A DNA stretch of 64,000 nt from Cordia subcordata (lineage: Eukaryota; Streptophyta; Magnoliopsida; Boraginales; Cordiaceae). Location: assembly GCA_028554755.1 (NCBI GenBank), contig JAPTOF010000020.1, positions 2,919,001 through 2,983,000 on the forward strand, read 5' to 3'. The notes beneath the pieces were generated by a model. That model worked only from the letters and a program-made list of their open reading frames with translations. It did not search any database and was not told the DNA's origin. Made by a program: the position numbers and the translations under genes. Positions 1 to 11,212 of the stretch are shown here, piece by piece. Position 1 is the first letter of the stretch. Each line of letters opens with the position of its first letter.

Positions 1-338
1 AGTTGATTTGTTTGTGGATTCTTGTTGGTATGTGTGGTTACATACGCACTAGCTTTTCTTTTCTTCTGGTAAAGTTCAAGTGTAAAAACTCGAAAAGTTC
101 CTATGGTGATAAAATTTGATTGATATGAAATGAAACGACTCTTGCATTTATTTTATATCAGATTCTTTTTACTATTTAAAAACTTGTTTTATTTCATTCT
201 ATTTTTTAGAATTTTAAATTTGTACTATTCATTATTATTATTATATGTTATATATGAGAATCCCAAGATATTCATGTGGGATGGGGTGGACTTTGAAATC
301 TCTTGATATGTGTCTTATTTCCTTCTTTTGATGATATA

Positions 339-341
<3 letters not shown>

Positions 342-397
<56 letters not shown>
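342..397. repeat. (AT)n microsatellite
   Basis: An uninterrupted run of about 28 AT dinucleotides is visible. It is likely length-polymorphic. Confidence 0.95.
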
Positions 398-401
<4 letters not shown>

Positions 402-464
402 AGTTTAAACGAGTAGGAAAGTTATAGTGTCAAAGATGGAGAGCTTGAGATGTAGGGTCATTAT

Positions 465-584
465 GAGGGTGTTTGGCTTTGCTTATTTGGTGCTTAGAAG
501 TACTTAAATAGTAAAAAGCATTTGAGATGGTATCTTTTTTTAAGTACTTATAAGCACCCAAAATAAGCAAAGACAAACACTCTC
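465..584. mobile_element. 120-bp foldback MITE
   Basis: The two halves are near-perfect inverted repeats of about 43 bp. The left end begins GAGGGTGTTTGGCTTTGC and the right end reads GAGAGTGTTTGTCTTTGC on the minus strand. TAT flanks both ends and may be a 3-bp target duplication. The element is non-coding. A related, more decayed copy lies at 7122-7217. Confidence 0.7.
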
Positions 585-687
585 TATATTTAATAACTTA
601 GCTATATGAGCTTTTGTTTTGCCATGTCAAATATTTAAAACAACTATCACAATTTTTTTAAATAATACTTAAGTCTAACACAATTAA

Positions 688-961
688 TGTTGTGTTTGGT
701 ATAAGTTTATTATAAGATGCTTATTTTATTTGTTAAAGATATTTTTACAATTACAGATAAGACATCTTATAAATTTCATTAAACTTTCAAAAAAAATTCC
801 AACTGTGTCTTTTTTTATCTTATATGATATAAGCAATTTATCCTTCTCTTATTCTTTACAACTATAGATAAGCATATTATGAAAATTCAAAACAAATTAT
901 ACCTTTTTATATAAAATATTAAATAAGATGCATTTGTGATAAGCTTATTCCAAATAGAGCA
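688..961. mobile_element. Tourist-like MITE, TAA target duplication
   Basis: Terminal inverted repeats read TGTTGTGTTTGGTATAAG on the left and TGCTCTATTTGGAATAAG from the right end. TAA lies immediately outside both ends (685-687 and 962-964). A 3-bp TAA/TTA duplication with short TIRs is the signature of PIF/Harbinger-derived Tourist MITEs. The 2196-2466 element has the same termini and nearly the same length (271 against 274 bp). Confidence 0.65.
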
Positions 962-1665
962 TAAATAAGAAGTTGGGTTTAAGCAAACAATACTTGTAAA
1001 AAGCTTAAAATATGATTAAAGTTTTGATTTTTTTTTTCAAATTCAAAAATAAAAAATTTTAAATATGAATTGGTATATATAGCAATTCCCTTTTCCAAGT
1101 ATAAAATTCTATTATAAATTAAGTTTAATCTATGAATGGATTATCCCAAAGCAAGATACGAACTCTAGTCGTTAACTATTCCCTTTGCACTGGTCAAAGT
1201 CTCTCGCAACTTATCATTGACTTTGACTCGTCAAAGACTCAACAAATAGAAGCTTCCAAACACTCTATGGGGCGGCTTGACCAGAGCTGCTCGATGCTTG
1301 TTTTTTTCCTCTTGGCGTCTCAGTCTATTCTATGATCAAAATTGCTTCAATATATTCAATAAAATCAATCATTGTGGAATGTCCAGATTCGATTCATCTT
1401 CCTACTGAAAAAAGAGATTTTTCAACTTCTCTCGGATACAGACATTTCCTAGTATGTCCACCATGTAAAAGGTGCCATTTCGTTCTCGTAAGCACGATTA
1501 AAATGAGTCTTGACAATGATTTTGGAGTCCAAAATTATTAGTTAAAAAAATAAAATTTTAATTATTAGCTAGAATTACAATACTAGCTTATAAGCTACTT
1601 CAATGTTAATTATATCGTACACTAATTTTTGACTGACACTAAGGCATTTCAGGTCCTTAAATGAG

Positions 1666-1971
1666 GGATTTTTTTTTTCTTTGTCATAAATACTCTTTTA
1701 ATCTTTTTAAAAAATACCCTTGTTCTCAAAGTATTTTCAAAAATACCTTTTTTTGGGGTTTGAAAACCCGAAATTACCTTATCAAACTCCATTTCAGAGA
1801 ATAAATCTCCGAATTTGGACTTGCTAGAATTGCTTTATCAACCAAAAGTTGCTTTATCAAACTCTGATTTGGAGAATGAATATCCGAAAAGGATATTTTT
1901 TAAAACATTTCGAAAACAAGGGTATTTTCAAAAAGATTTTAGAAAAATGATAGTATTTATGAAAAAATCCC
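1666..1971. mobile_element. 306-bp foldback element with about 9-bp target duplication
   Basis: The ends are long inverted repeats of about 80 bp, imperfect. TTAAATGAG occurs directly outside both ends (1657-1665 and 1972-1980). A 9-bp direct repeat with long TIRs is typical of Mutator-like elements. The exact boundary is uncertain by one base because the adjoining G/C is shared. No transposase is present, so this is a non-autonomous copy. Confidence 0.65.
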
Positions 1972-2195
1972 TTAAATGAGCCCCCCCCCCCTCCCAACAA
2001 GGGCCTCAAACCCCAAAAAAGAAGAAAAGAGTATAATAAGCCCTCTAGGTTCTTAAATCTTGAAGGAAAATCAAAATAAGATTCATATAAATTATGAGAG
2101 ATATGAAAGAGGAAAAAAAACTTTTACTATTATGCTAATTCATGGAGTTCTCCACCAACAGGATCGGATGTACATGTATGATTCTACATGCTATA

Positions 2196-2466
2196 TAGTG
2201 TGATTGGAATGATCTTATTTTAATATGCTTATCCTATTGAAATTAGGAGATATCTTATAAGATTTAAGATATTTTATCATACGCACCATACATTCTATAG
2301 TTGTAAAAAATAAGATAGGAAGGATTGCTTATTTCTTATAAGATAAAAAGTATGGTTTTGATTTAAATTTTCATAGAATGCATGATAAGATTTCTTAAAT
2401 CTTATAAGATATACCCTCATTTCAATAGAATAAGTATCTTAAAATAAGACTATAACAAACAGAGCA
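2196..2466. mobile_element. Tourist-like MITE related to 688-961
   Basis: The arms extend over more than 80 bp as inverted repeats. The left terminus is TAGTGTGATTGGAATGATC and the right terminus on the minus strand is TGCTCTGTTTGTTATAGTC. ATA flanks both ends (2193-2195 and 2467-2469). The whole element can fold into a long hairpin. Confidence 0.6.
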
Positions 2467-3564
2467 ATAGTCTCTATAGTAGAAACCTTTTTTTGGACAA
2501 ATATGCAATATTTTTAAAATATGACACTTTGATCAAGAAACAAATCTAATATTCTTTGTAAAATATTAAAGCTTTTATATGTGTACATCGTTTTCCTTTG
2601 ATCCTAGTGAATTTTTTTTTTCTGGAACCTTTCACTGTCTATACTGAAAACTTCTGAAAAATGAAGGGATATTTTTTTTGTGTACATTTTAAAAATTAAT
2701 AAATCCCCATGAAAAAATTACTTACTTATGCATATTAAATTGTATATTACAATTCATTCAAAACAATTCTGGATTTGTCGTGTCCTTTTCCACCTAGGAG
2801 ATTCACATTTGGGCTTGCTAATGAATGCTCATTTTTCCAAAGCTTCTTAATATAGCCTTCATAAAAAGTAATTTTTATTGTTGCGCCATAATAGAAGAAC
2901 TAAAAGTTAATGTTAATATAATAAATAAATACATTAGTATTCTCTCTATAAGTTTTCAAACATAGACATGAGTTAAATAACTTTAATATAATATCAAAAC
3001 TTAAAAATCGAAATGTCTCAAATAAGATGGTAGCTCTATTGACCTATTCTAATCCTTATATAAGCACATGTTTTAAAAAGATTGAGTTGCAATGTATGCG
3101 AAAGCTACCTTGGCATAACTCATGCTCATTAGTTAAGGTGTATGATTCATCAACTTCTAGCCATTTTCAGGGCTTGACAAGTTAATTGCCTAGATAAAAT
3201 CTCCATGTGAATAATATTTCATTTGACAACTAAATTAAGCTAATGGACAATGACATCTTTTTAGTAGTTAAGCAACGTGGAGATGTGTATTTAAGATTTC
3301 TTAAGGTGGAGATGTGTATTTAAGATTTCTTGCCAAATCTTCACCAACAATCTTATCTCATATTGCAATCGCCTGGATTGGTGTACGTATTGAAGTGCAT
3401 AATTTTTCTATTTGATGCGATAGGATCAAAAGAGATCACGAAAGTGATGGTGTTGTTGACCTGCTTGCATGTGTGTGCACGAGCACTTATTTTGTTTCGT
3501 CTCATTTTCTCTTGTTTCTAGAATTTAGGATAAGTTCTTAAATGTAAAGATCAGTCAACAGTTT

Positions 3565-3755
3565 TTTCCCCTCCTAATCCCTGCCTCAACCCTACGCCCA
3601 TCCCTTGAGTCATCCTCACCTTCTTCCGGCTGATTGCCGGTGATCTATTCAAGATCGATAGCAATTAAACACGAGAATTGCGCTATGTGATTCGAACTCA
3701 AATTATTATTTTGAGAAAATTAATTTTAATCACTTAAACTGATCCCTGAATTTCA
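3565..3755 (-). mobile_element. tRNA-derived SINE (minus strand)
   Basis: On the minus strand the 5' part has a tRNA-like A-box region and a B-box-like GAGTTCGAATCAC. The 3' end is purine-rich, ending in a short A run. A 17-bp direct repeat, AGATCAGTCAAYAGTTT with one C/T difference, flanks it at 3548-3564 and 3756-3772, as expected for target-primed retrotransposition. Family assignment was not attempted. Confidence 0.7.
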
Positions 3756-3903
3756 AGATCAGTCAATAGTTTATCATTAATTATTAATTTTTCTCATAAT
3801 TCATGACATTCTAATTTGCGTGTAGTAAAAGAAATTAAATTTGTTATATGTTTGGTTGTAAGCTTGAAAGCCCATTGTAATTCAAGCAACTCAGCTTAAT
3901 TAT

Positions 3904-4135
3904 GGGCCCATTTGGATTGGCTTTTTAAAAGCACTTTTTTTCATAGCTTTTGAAAAATAGTTTTTTTTTAGAAGTTGAAAATTCTGGCTTCTAAAAAAAA
4001 CTGTATTTGAATATTTTTTAGAGTTTTAACTTTTTTAAAAACTAAATCAAATAGTTATTACAAATTTACTGTAACTTTTTTTCAAGAAAAAAATATTTTT
4101 TCCTTAAAAAATAAAAACCAATCCAAACAGGTCCC
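3904..4135. mobile_element. MITE family M2 (TIR GGGCCTGTTTGGATTG), copy 1
   Basis: The left end is GGGCCCATTTGGATTGGC and the right end on the minus strand is GGGACCTGTTTGGATTGG. The interior is A/T-homopolymer rich with a conserved core around an AAATAGTTATTRCAAATTTA motif. The same layout recurs at 8039, 22008, 34078, 38005 and 58640. The target duplication is no longer clear here. Confidence 0.7.
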
Positions 4136-4735
4136 ATGTCCTTGACCACCATGAAAGATAGATAAATTTTTTGGGCTTCAGTCGGGCCTTAAAATTCTCA
4201 TTCTTGTCGGGTTGGGATTCATGGCCTTCTGGACTGCGATCTATTTGCACTTGAAAGATGGCTTGCAGAAGGTGGGCCTTGAAGAACCCAACGGTCCAAA
4301 TTTAAATAATCGAAATTCTCAACTTAATTCAATATAACGATTCTTATTATGCTTAATGCACTTTTTCTTTCTTTTTTGGGTCAACATGGATGCGACTTCT
4401 AATGATATGTAAACAAGTTATTTTTAATTCTGAATTACATATATATTAAGTACTCATTAGTATTTAATTAGTACTTAAAATATAATTCTTTCTCTTGGGA
4501 CTAAAATGACTAATTATTATTGAGGGAAAATGTGCAACCCCCTGAAGCAGTAACTGGAGTGAAGCATCAAACCTAACTTGGGCATTATTATTCATCACAA
4601 GAATTATTCCTGGGCACTATTATTCACCATAAGAATTATTCCCTTTGTCCCATAATTTGAGTCACTTTAGGGATCGAGTTGCAGCTTATAGAAGACACAT
4701 ATCCTAGCTACTTTTTCTATAGTATATTACTATTA

Positions 4736-5109
4736 AAATAAATTATATATTACTTTCTTGTACTCTGACCTATGTGCACCATACTCTCTGTAAGATCAAA
4801 ACTAATTAATTACTCCCCTGTACTTTGACTTATATGCACCATACCTTCTGTAGCATCAAAACTAGCTAATTATCCCCCTGAAGTTCTTAAAAGTGTGCAA
4901 AATGGCCCCCCTGAAGTTTTTAAAAGTGTATAAAATACATATTTTGCACACTTTTAAAAAATTTCAAAGGGTAATTAGTTAGTTTTGATATTATAGGGTG
5001 ATAAGGTGCATATATGTCAAAGTACAAGGGGCAATTAATTAGTTTTGATAATACAGAGGATATGATACAAATAAATTAAAATATAGGAGAGTAACATGTA
5101 ATTTACTCT
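4736..5109. mobile_element. 374-bp long-hairpin foldback element, 8-bp target duplication
   Basis: The two halves are inverted copies of about 170 bp. Each arm itself contains a direct repeat of about 60 bp, including a motif close to TGTACTTTGACNTATATGCA and ATCAAAACTAATTAATTA. TACTATTA lies outside both ends (4728-4735 and 5110-5117). An 8-bp duplication fits a non-autonomous hAT-type element. A transcript would form a long double-stranded RNA. Confidence 0.7.
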
Positions 5110-5609
5110 TACTATTATACCCCAAGGAAGAACATTGGCAAATAGGGGTGTAAAGTTTTAATAAGGCCATGTGAAAGGGATTATAATTTGGAAAACCAAT
5201 TCAAATTTTTTAAAGGAAATTTAACAATATCCTAGGTGTCTTATAACAATGGATTAAAACATGTAACACATAGCGAAGACATCGTCTATTGCTAAAATTA
5301 GCCAAAAAGCAGAAAATTTCGTCAGAATGCGTTAAAATAAAAGACAAACTAAAGAAATATTTCCCCACTTTCTTGTAAATAGAAGATGAAGAATTCATGG
5401 TGAGAAGTATGTTTGAAAGCTCCGGCGTTTGCAAATAAAACTAGGACAAATTGAAGACATCACATGTTCACAAATCCCACATATAAAATTAGCATCAACC
5501 ATGCATGCATATACTCCCAAGCACAAAAGTATTAAACTTGAGAAATTAACAACAGAAAACCCCACCCAAAACCTAGTAATTCAACTAACATGTTAAATCC
5601 TCTCTAAGC

Positions 5610-6059
5610 TCAATGATGCATCGAACCGGGTTTGAAATCTATATGATCATCAGCAAATCTCACTTGTCCTTTGCCCGGTCCACCATGATGATATGATGGC
5701 TTGAAGTTTCTGAAACCATCGCTTGCTGCAACTTTTGAACTTGGGATCGGCTTCATCTCGAACCCCAACTCAATGTCCCCTCCTTGTTTGTGTGGATGAA
5801 AATCATCATACTTTTGCCTACCTGATGATGCTTTCTCCTTCGACCGGACCGGATTTGCCGGTTTAGGCTTACTAGACTTGTGATGGCGTTTGCTGCATAC
5901 CCTTCCAACAACACAAGCCACAACAGAGATGACAAGAATTATTGCCAGGATTATAAAAACCGGTCCGAATGAACCGTCCGAGTGGCCGGATGAAGGTATT
6001 TGATCTCTTGGGACATTATTCTCAGGGTATAGTACCCCCTGATCAACTGGCTGTGACAT
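5610..6059 (-). CDS. Small single-pass membrane protein, function unknown
   Basis: This intronless 149-residue reading frame is compositionally coherent, and I judge it a real plant gene, though I do not recognise a named family. Residues 1-30 are polar and proline-containing without a cleavable signal peptide. Residues 31-54 form one strongly hydrophobic helix (FGPVFIILAIILVISVVACV). A Cys/Arg/Lys-rich stop-transfer segment with a His-His-Lys cluster follows. The tail (60-149) is basic, Gly/Pro/His-rich and ends with a repeated FKP-type pattern (FRNFKPSYHH, DFKPG). The likely topology is N-out, cytosolic tail. A TATATATA stretch at about 6460-6469 on the minus strand could serve as its promoter, giving a leader of roughly 370 nt. 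The 60-residue frame at 5753-5935 is its shadow. Confidence 0.75.
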   Translation of the reverse strand: MSQPVDQGVLYPENNVPRDQIPSSGHSDGSFGPVFIILAIILVISVVACVVGRVCSKRHHKSSKPKPANPVRSKEKASSGRQKYDDFHPHKQGGDIELGFEMKPIPSSKVAASDGFRNFKPSYHHGGPGKGQVRFADDHIDFKPGSMHH

Positions 6060-7121
6060 TTTTTCCCGAGGTTTGTCTAGGCAGATTTTTTTTTTTTCGA
6101 ATAAATTTTAGTAATATAAACTAAATCCTCTTTGAGGTATGTAAATTCTTGGAGTATAAACAGAGGAAGGATTAGGAGAGTTGCAATAGGGAGATATTGA
6201 AGATTGGTTAAGCAAAAGTGCTGTTTGTGTTATGCATGAGCGCGGGGTCTTAAATTCAAAACAATGGGTAAGGCCATCTTTATTGAAAGGTACAAGTAAA
6301 GATATTCCTAATGTTCTTTAATGAACAACAAAGTGAATGATTGTTGCTTTGTAAGTAGAGAAAGTGAGATTTTGGGATCTTTGAGCATTGTTAAATCTCA
6401 GTGCCCCATAAAAGGGTCTGAAAATATCACTCTGCTGCTTTCGCTTTACTGTTTATAATTATATATATAGGCAATAATTAATTATGTTCAAGTATATTTA
6501 GATTTTTAATGTATCTTTTAATTTTAAAATGTCAGGCTTTTGTGTATGGAACGTAATTTTTTAGGCAATCATGAATTAATGATTCTAAACATCAAGCAAG
6601 GATCAGTAATTATAAATAATGAATAAAATGTTCTGAAGTACATGGCCTCTGGTTTATAAACATAAATGAAAGTATCTTCTTCTAATTCCTAAAATCAATT
6701 TAGATTAAACTATATAACCATGAAGACTCGAAACTCGAATCCCAATGTACATTATCGCTAAAGTGATAAGCAAATTTGTGTATAACTTTTGACCCGTGAC
6801 TTTCACTGTTCACTTTCTTATTCATACTCTAATTTATTAAGACATGCAGCTATTTTTGAATTTACTCCTAATGTGAAGTGTGAAACATGAAAAGAAGATT
6901 TATCAAGGGAAACCCAAAGAAAAAAAAAAGAAAGAGGAACAAAAAACACAGCAATTTGAAGAAACAATTATTTTCAGACAACTATCTGACTCATTGTCGC
7001 AAGCTTTTCTCTATCTGTCTATATTCCTCTTGCTTTTTGCAGAATTGTGTAGGGTTCGATGCTGTTCGATGATTTGACCAATATTACATTATACTAATAG
7101 TAACAATACAGTCATATTTTA

Positions 7122-7217
7122 GAGTGTTTGGCGATGCTTGTTATTTAGATACTTCTGAGTTAATTTTTTATTTTTGAGTATTTATAAACACTTAAAAAAA
7201 TATTATTAAACACCCTC
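7122..7217. mobile_element. Decayed 96-bp foldback MITE
   Basis: The left end GAGTGTTTGG pairs with GAGGGTGTTT on the minus strand at the right end. Inner arms (TTTAGATACTT / AGTATTTATAA) also pair. The termini match those of 465-584, so the two are probably one family. Confidence 0.45.
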
Positions 7218-7439
7218 TCCGAATTGGAAGAAACTTTTTCTTTCCCCTTTCAAAAAAGCTAAAGACCGATTATAACATAAAATTAACGAGAACTTATTTT
7301 TAAACTTACTCATACCACTTAATATTTAACCACTAAATCTTTGGTAAATTGGAAAAAACTTTGACGACCTGGAGATTCAAGAGGAACAAGCTGGCAGATA
7401 ACTACGTAGAAAGAAGCTTCTATTCCTGCTCTCGTGCCA

Positions 7440-8690
7440 CTCCATTCAGCTGCCACTGATATTTTCTAATTATATAAAACTCACTTAAAATATTGGAACT
7501 TTAACTAGTTAAAGGACCCGTTGTTTTACACGACGATGCACAAATTGATTCTTTTCATCATTATGCACTAATAATTAAAAGGATCTCGAAATATTTTTCA
7601 GTGATACTTTAATGCATACTACTTTATCATTACATTAATTGAGCATATATACGTACTTTTTAGTGAGATAATTGATCTAAATTTTCCTAAGAGAATGAAA
7701 GAAAAGAAGTTACTGCATTAAATTATAATACTCCCTTGTCATTTACCAAATATGTTATAAGTGCGTGCCCTCTTATCGTACAAAAATACTCCTATAAATA
7801 CTTAGGTCTTTCAATACTGTGTCCATGAGTCTTTAACTAATAGCACAAGTATCATAATTGAAGTCTATACTTTTTGGGAAATATGTGCATCTCCATGATC
7901 ACATTTCATAATCCACATTCCATATATTATATCCTCAATTAGTTTTATATGATTTTGTGCAAGCATTAATTCTTTGTGAGAGTTTAATTACTTCTTATTA
8001 ATAATACTTTCAATCAAACCTGTTTATACTCAGACTAAGGGCCTGTGCTGGATTGGCCTTTTTTTTTTTCTAAAAAAAAAAATATTTTTTTTCTTGAAAA
8101 AGTTACATTAAATTTGCAATAACTATTTGATTTGGCTTCCAAAAAAGCTGAAATTCTGAAAAAAAAAGCTATAGAAGTCAGAATTTTTAACTTATCAAAA
8201 AAGCTATTTTTCAAAAGCTAATAAAAAAGAACTTTTGAAAAAAATCAATCCAAACGAGCCTTAAATTACAGAACCAAATAATCATTTTTTAGGTTTTAGT
8301 GCTATTGCCATTAGGCAAGGATTAGGTTAAGAAAACCAAAATGCATGATGTCCAAAATATTCATCAGACATTCCCATTGGAGGCAAAATCATTAGCTCAC
8401 CAAGATATGTCATGCTAATTGGATGATCAATTATGGCTATACTCATGATTTCTATTAGCAAGTTTTGAGTTGGCTTATTACTATATCAGTCAATTGAAAT
8501 ATAGACTAGCAAAAATATTTCTTATTATTGTAAATATTTTATACACCAATTTTTTTTAAAATGATTGTAAATATTTTCTATAAACCAAAACCTATACACT
8601 CTTACGTAATATATGCGAGGCATGTCACGCATGTCACATTTCACACCATAGATAAAAGGACGTATACTTACACCACTCATTTTTACCAAC
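7440..8690. repeat. Segmental duplication, copy A
   Basis: This stretch is a direct, non-coding duplicate of about 13083-14300. The two align over almost their entire length with scattered substitutions. Copy A carries an M2 MITE (8039-8261) that copy B lacks. Copy B carries about 90 bp near 13310-13400 and about 90 bp near 14170-14260 that A lacks. Confidence 0.85.
8039..8261. mobile_element. MITE family M2, copy 2, with empty site in the window
   Basis: The element begins GGGCCTGTGCTGGATTGG and ends CAATCCAAACGAGCCT. TAA occurs on both sides (8036-8038, 8262-8264). The duplicated segment at 13776-13790 reads GGACTAAATTACAG with a single TAA and no element. This is a natural empty site and proves both the boundaries and the 3-bp duplication. 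TAA duplications identify it as Tourist/PIF-Harbinger type. Confidence 0.85.
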
Positions 8691-9519
8691 AAAGAAACAC
8701 CTCAACCAAACCAACGCAAAAAACTTCCACTAGACACCTCAATTAATTAAAAATAATTAAACTGATTTACCAATCGAATCCAAACCACCTTACTGTTATG
8801 AAAAGGAAAAAAAAAAAAAAAGAAAAGAAAACCAAGCTATAACCACATTTTCCACCAAAAAGATCATCGCAGCAGGTTTCTAACCCAGTCAAAGGAAATG
8901 GAACCTACCCAAATGCCGGTAGATTTCTTGCAAAGGGTGTCGAAGGATAAATAATTTAAAAAATTTCTGAACTATAGATTGCAATCTCTGATCAGGGCCC
9001 GAAAGCACAGGGAGCAATTTGCAATTTACTCTTTTAATAACATAGATTATACGATAGATTGAGGATTCAATTTTAATAATCAAATTGTGATAAACTACCA
9101 TAAATATGTCATAGAAATTCACATTTATGGGGAAGCTAACAAGAGTGCCAATTGGATCACAAACTATGAACACGCAGAAATAACTTCATGGACAACACTG
9201 GTCATCTTGGTTGCACATGAACACAGAACAAGCACAGAAACACAGAACTTGACAAAGAGCACATGAAGTTAAGCAAGCTGAAAAGCAAAATACTGCATTG
9301 CATGTCAAACATGTTTGGCGATTCCATAGGCTAGTCTAGCAGCAGTTAGCTTAGAATTCCTTACATGCTTCAAAAGAGCTGTTAACAAGCTAGTCTAGCA
9401 GTAGAACTGTTAACTTAGCCACGAGGCATGGGGACACGGAAATACACAAACAGGGAAAAAAGGGAGAGGTGGAGAAAACAGAAGCCTAAATGGGAGTTTA
9501 CATTCTTATTACAACCCCT

Positions 9520-9563
9520 TCACTTGTTCAGCATCAGCACAGCTCTAACCTCCTCTATCACCT
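9520..9563 (-). other. Possible last exon of an unidentified minus-strand gene
   Basis: On the minus strand a pyrimidine-containing TTTTGCAG acceptor is followed by a short open frame reading VIEEVRAVLMLNK and a TGA stop. AT-rich sequence follows that could be a 3' UTR. It reads like a protein C-terminus, but I could not find a convincing upstream exon. A lysine-rich fragment at 11213-11345 lies in the same direction, and the TRIM at 10275-11196 lies between them. Treat this as a hint only. Confidence 0.25.
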
Positions 9564-10274
9564 CTGCAAAAGATCAACATTTAGCTAAATCAACATCTTA
9601 TAATTGAAAAGAATGTTCATTAATAAAAATGACCAACAAAGCTCATTTGCACATGCAAGTTCAACAATAAATTCACCAAAAAGGATAAAAAATGATTACT
9701 GAAACTACTTATCAGTATCATTCAAAGACACTTTGCCATTATCATAGTTGTCAGCATCATGGCCTAGGTTAACGCATACTAAATATTTTTCACCAACTTG
9801 GACTATAGCTATTCCATTTAAGAAGAGGGAAGACACAAGCGTGATCTATCTGTTATTGCATCATGCCCAAAGGACCACACAATCATCTCTCCATATTTAT
9901 TGACATATCAAATTTTACAGTCAAACAGATTTGTAGAATAAAAGACATGCAGTAATAATCACCAAGCAGGGGACATAATGTGTAAAGAAATATCAGCAAC
10001 CAAACAATAACACCAAATGTTCATACTACCTAATTAAAGCTAAAATTTAACAAAGGAGTGCTCCGAAATGCTTCCTAGATTACATGAATTATTACAAAAG
10101 CTACATAGCTTAGCACCTAAACCCATATATATATATATATATGTCTACAAATTTTTTTCATCTAACCCATAAGCAAACCATAGAATTTTTTTTTGGGTCA
10201 AAATAAACACTAGAATTTGACACTAAGTACATAATTAGCACATCTTAAACCAAAATGTAACTACAAGTAAACTG

Positions 10275-11196
10275 TGTGAAGAATCTTGAGCTTCCATCCT
10301 AAAAACCAATTGGTCAATGTGAGGAGTAAGCCCAAGATCTTGGTCTTAGACTTTGTTGACTTTGTGATTTTTTCATGTGGGAGAAAACACTCACAAGTAG
10401 CTTTCCATGTGGGAGGAAACACTCTAACAAGTAGCCCAAGATCCAATTGGTCAATGTGAGGAGTAGCCCAAGATCTTGGTCTTAGACTTTGTTGACTTCG
10501 TGATTTTTTCATGTGGGAGAAAACACTCACAAGTAGCTTTCCATGTGGGAGGAAGCACTCTAACAAGTAGCCCAAGATCCAATTGGTCAATGTAAGGAGT
10601 AGAAACACTCTAACAAGTAGCCCAAGATCCAATTGGTCAATGGGAGGAGTAGCCCAAGATCTTATTAAGTGATCTTAGACTTTGTGATTTTTGCATGTGG
10701 GAACAAGTAGCCCAAGATCCAATTGGTTAATATGAGGAGTAGCCCAAGATCTTACTGAGTGGTCTTAGACTTTGTGATTTTTGCATGTGGGAGGAAACAC
10801 TCTAACAAGTAGCTTTCCATGTGGGAGGAAATACTCTAATACTTCCCCTCACGTGTGACCTAATTTGACAATTGAAGTAGCCCAAAATCTTATTAAGTAG
10901 TCTTAGATTTTAAGATTTTTCCATGTGGGAGGAAATACTCTAAAACTTCCCCTCACGTGTGACTTAATTTGATAATTGAAGAAGAATCACAGGTGGACAA
11001 ATTAGAACATCACACAAGGATGAAGAAGGGTCACACGTGGACGAATATAATTGGCCCATAACTTGGGCTCTGATGCCATTGTAAAGAATCTTGGGGTTCC
11101 ATCTTAAAACCAATTGGTCAATGTGAGTAGTAATCTAAGATCTTATTAAGTGGTCTTAGATTTTATAATTTTTCCATGTAAAAGGAAATACTAACA
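10275..11196 (-). mobile_element. TRIM (LTR retrotransposon in miniature) with tandem LTR-derived repeats
   Basis: A 922-bp element lies between AACTG target duplications (10270-10274 and 11197-11201) and has TG...CA ends. The right-hand LTR (11080-11196, 117 bp) is the 5' LTR on the minus strand. One base from it is the primer-binding site TGGCATCAGAGC (11078-11067), which fits initiator tRNA-Met. The left-hand LTR is 10275-10395. Between them lie two copies of a short internal segment ending in the purine tract GTGAGGGGAAG (near 10845 and 10950), plus several head-to-tail, partly truncated LTR copies that share CCAAGATCTT and CATGTGGGAGGAAACACTCT motifs. There is no coding capacity. No Cassandra-type 5S sequence is visible. 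Confidence 0.85.
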
Positions 11197-11212
11197 AACT
11201 GTACTTGGTCAA

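Larger units (their letters stand above)
1..5450. other. Gene-free AT-rich flank packed with small transposons
   Basis: No reading frame here resembles a protein; the short ORFs lack coherent composition or lie in repeats. What the stretch does hold is an AT microsatellite, several foldback (MITE-like) elements and a SINE, each listed separately. Poly-T, poly-A and a 10-base-plus C run near 1981 fill much of the rest. Confidence 0.7.
6060..9519. other. Intergenic, no gene recognised
   Basis: AT-rich sequence upstream of the membrane-protein gene. It contains a decayed foldback element, the first copy of a 1.2 kb segmental duplication and an M2 MITE, each listed separately. The short frames at 6880-7077 and 8889-9173 have low-complexity or incoherent translations and were not called. 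Confidence 0.6.

Noticed and set aside
10275..11196. Cassandra-type TRIM with 5S rRNA-like LTRs
   Set aside because: I looked for the 5S internal promoter sequence in the LTRs and did not see it.
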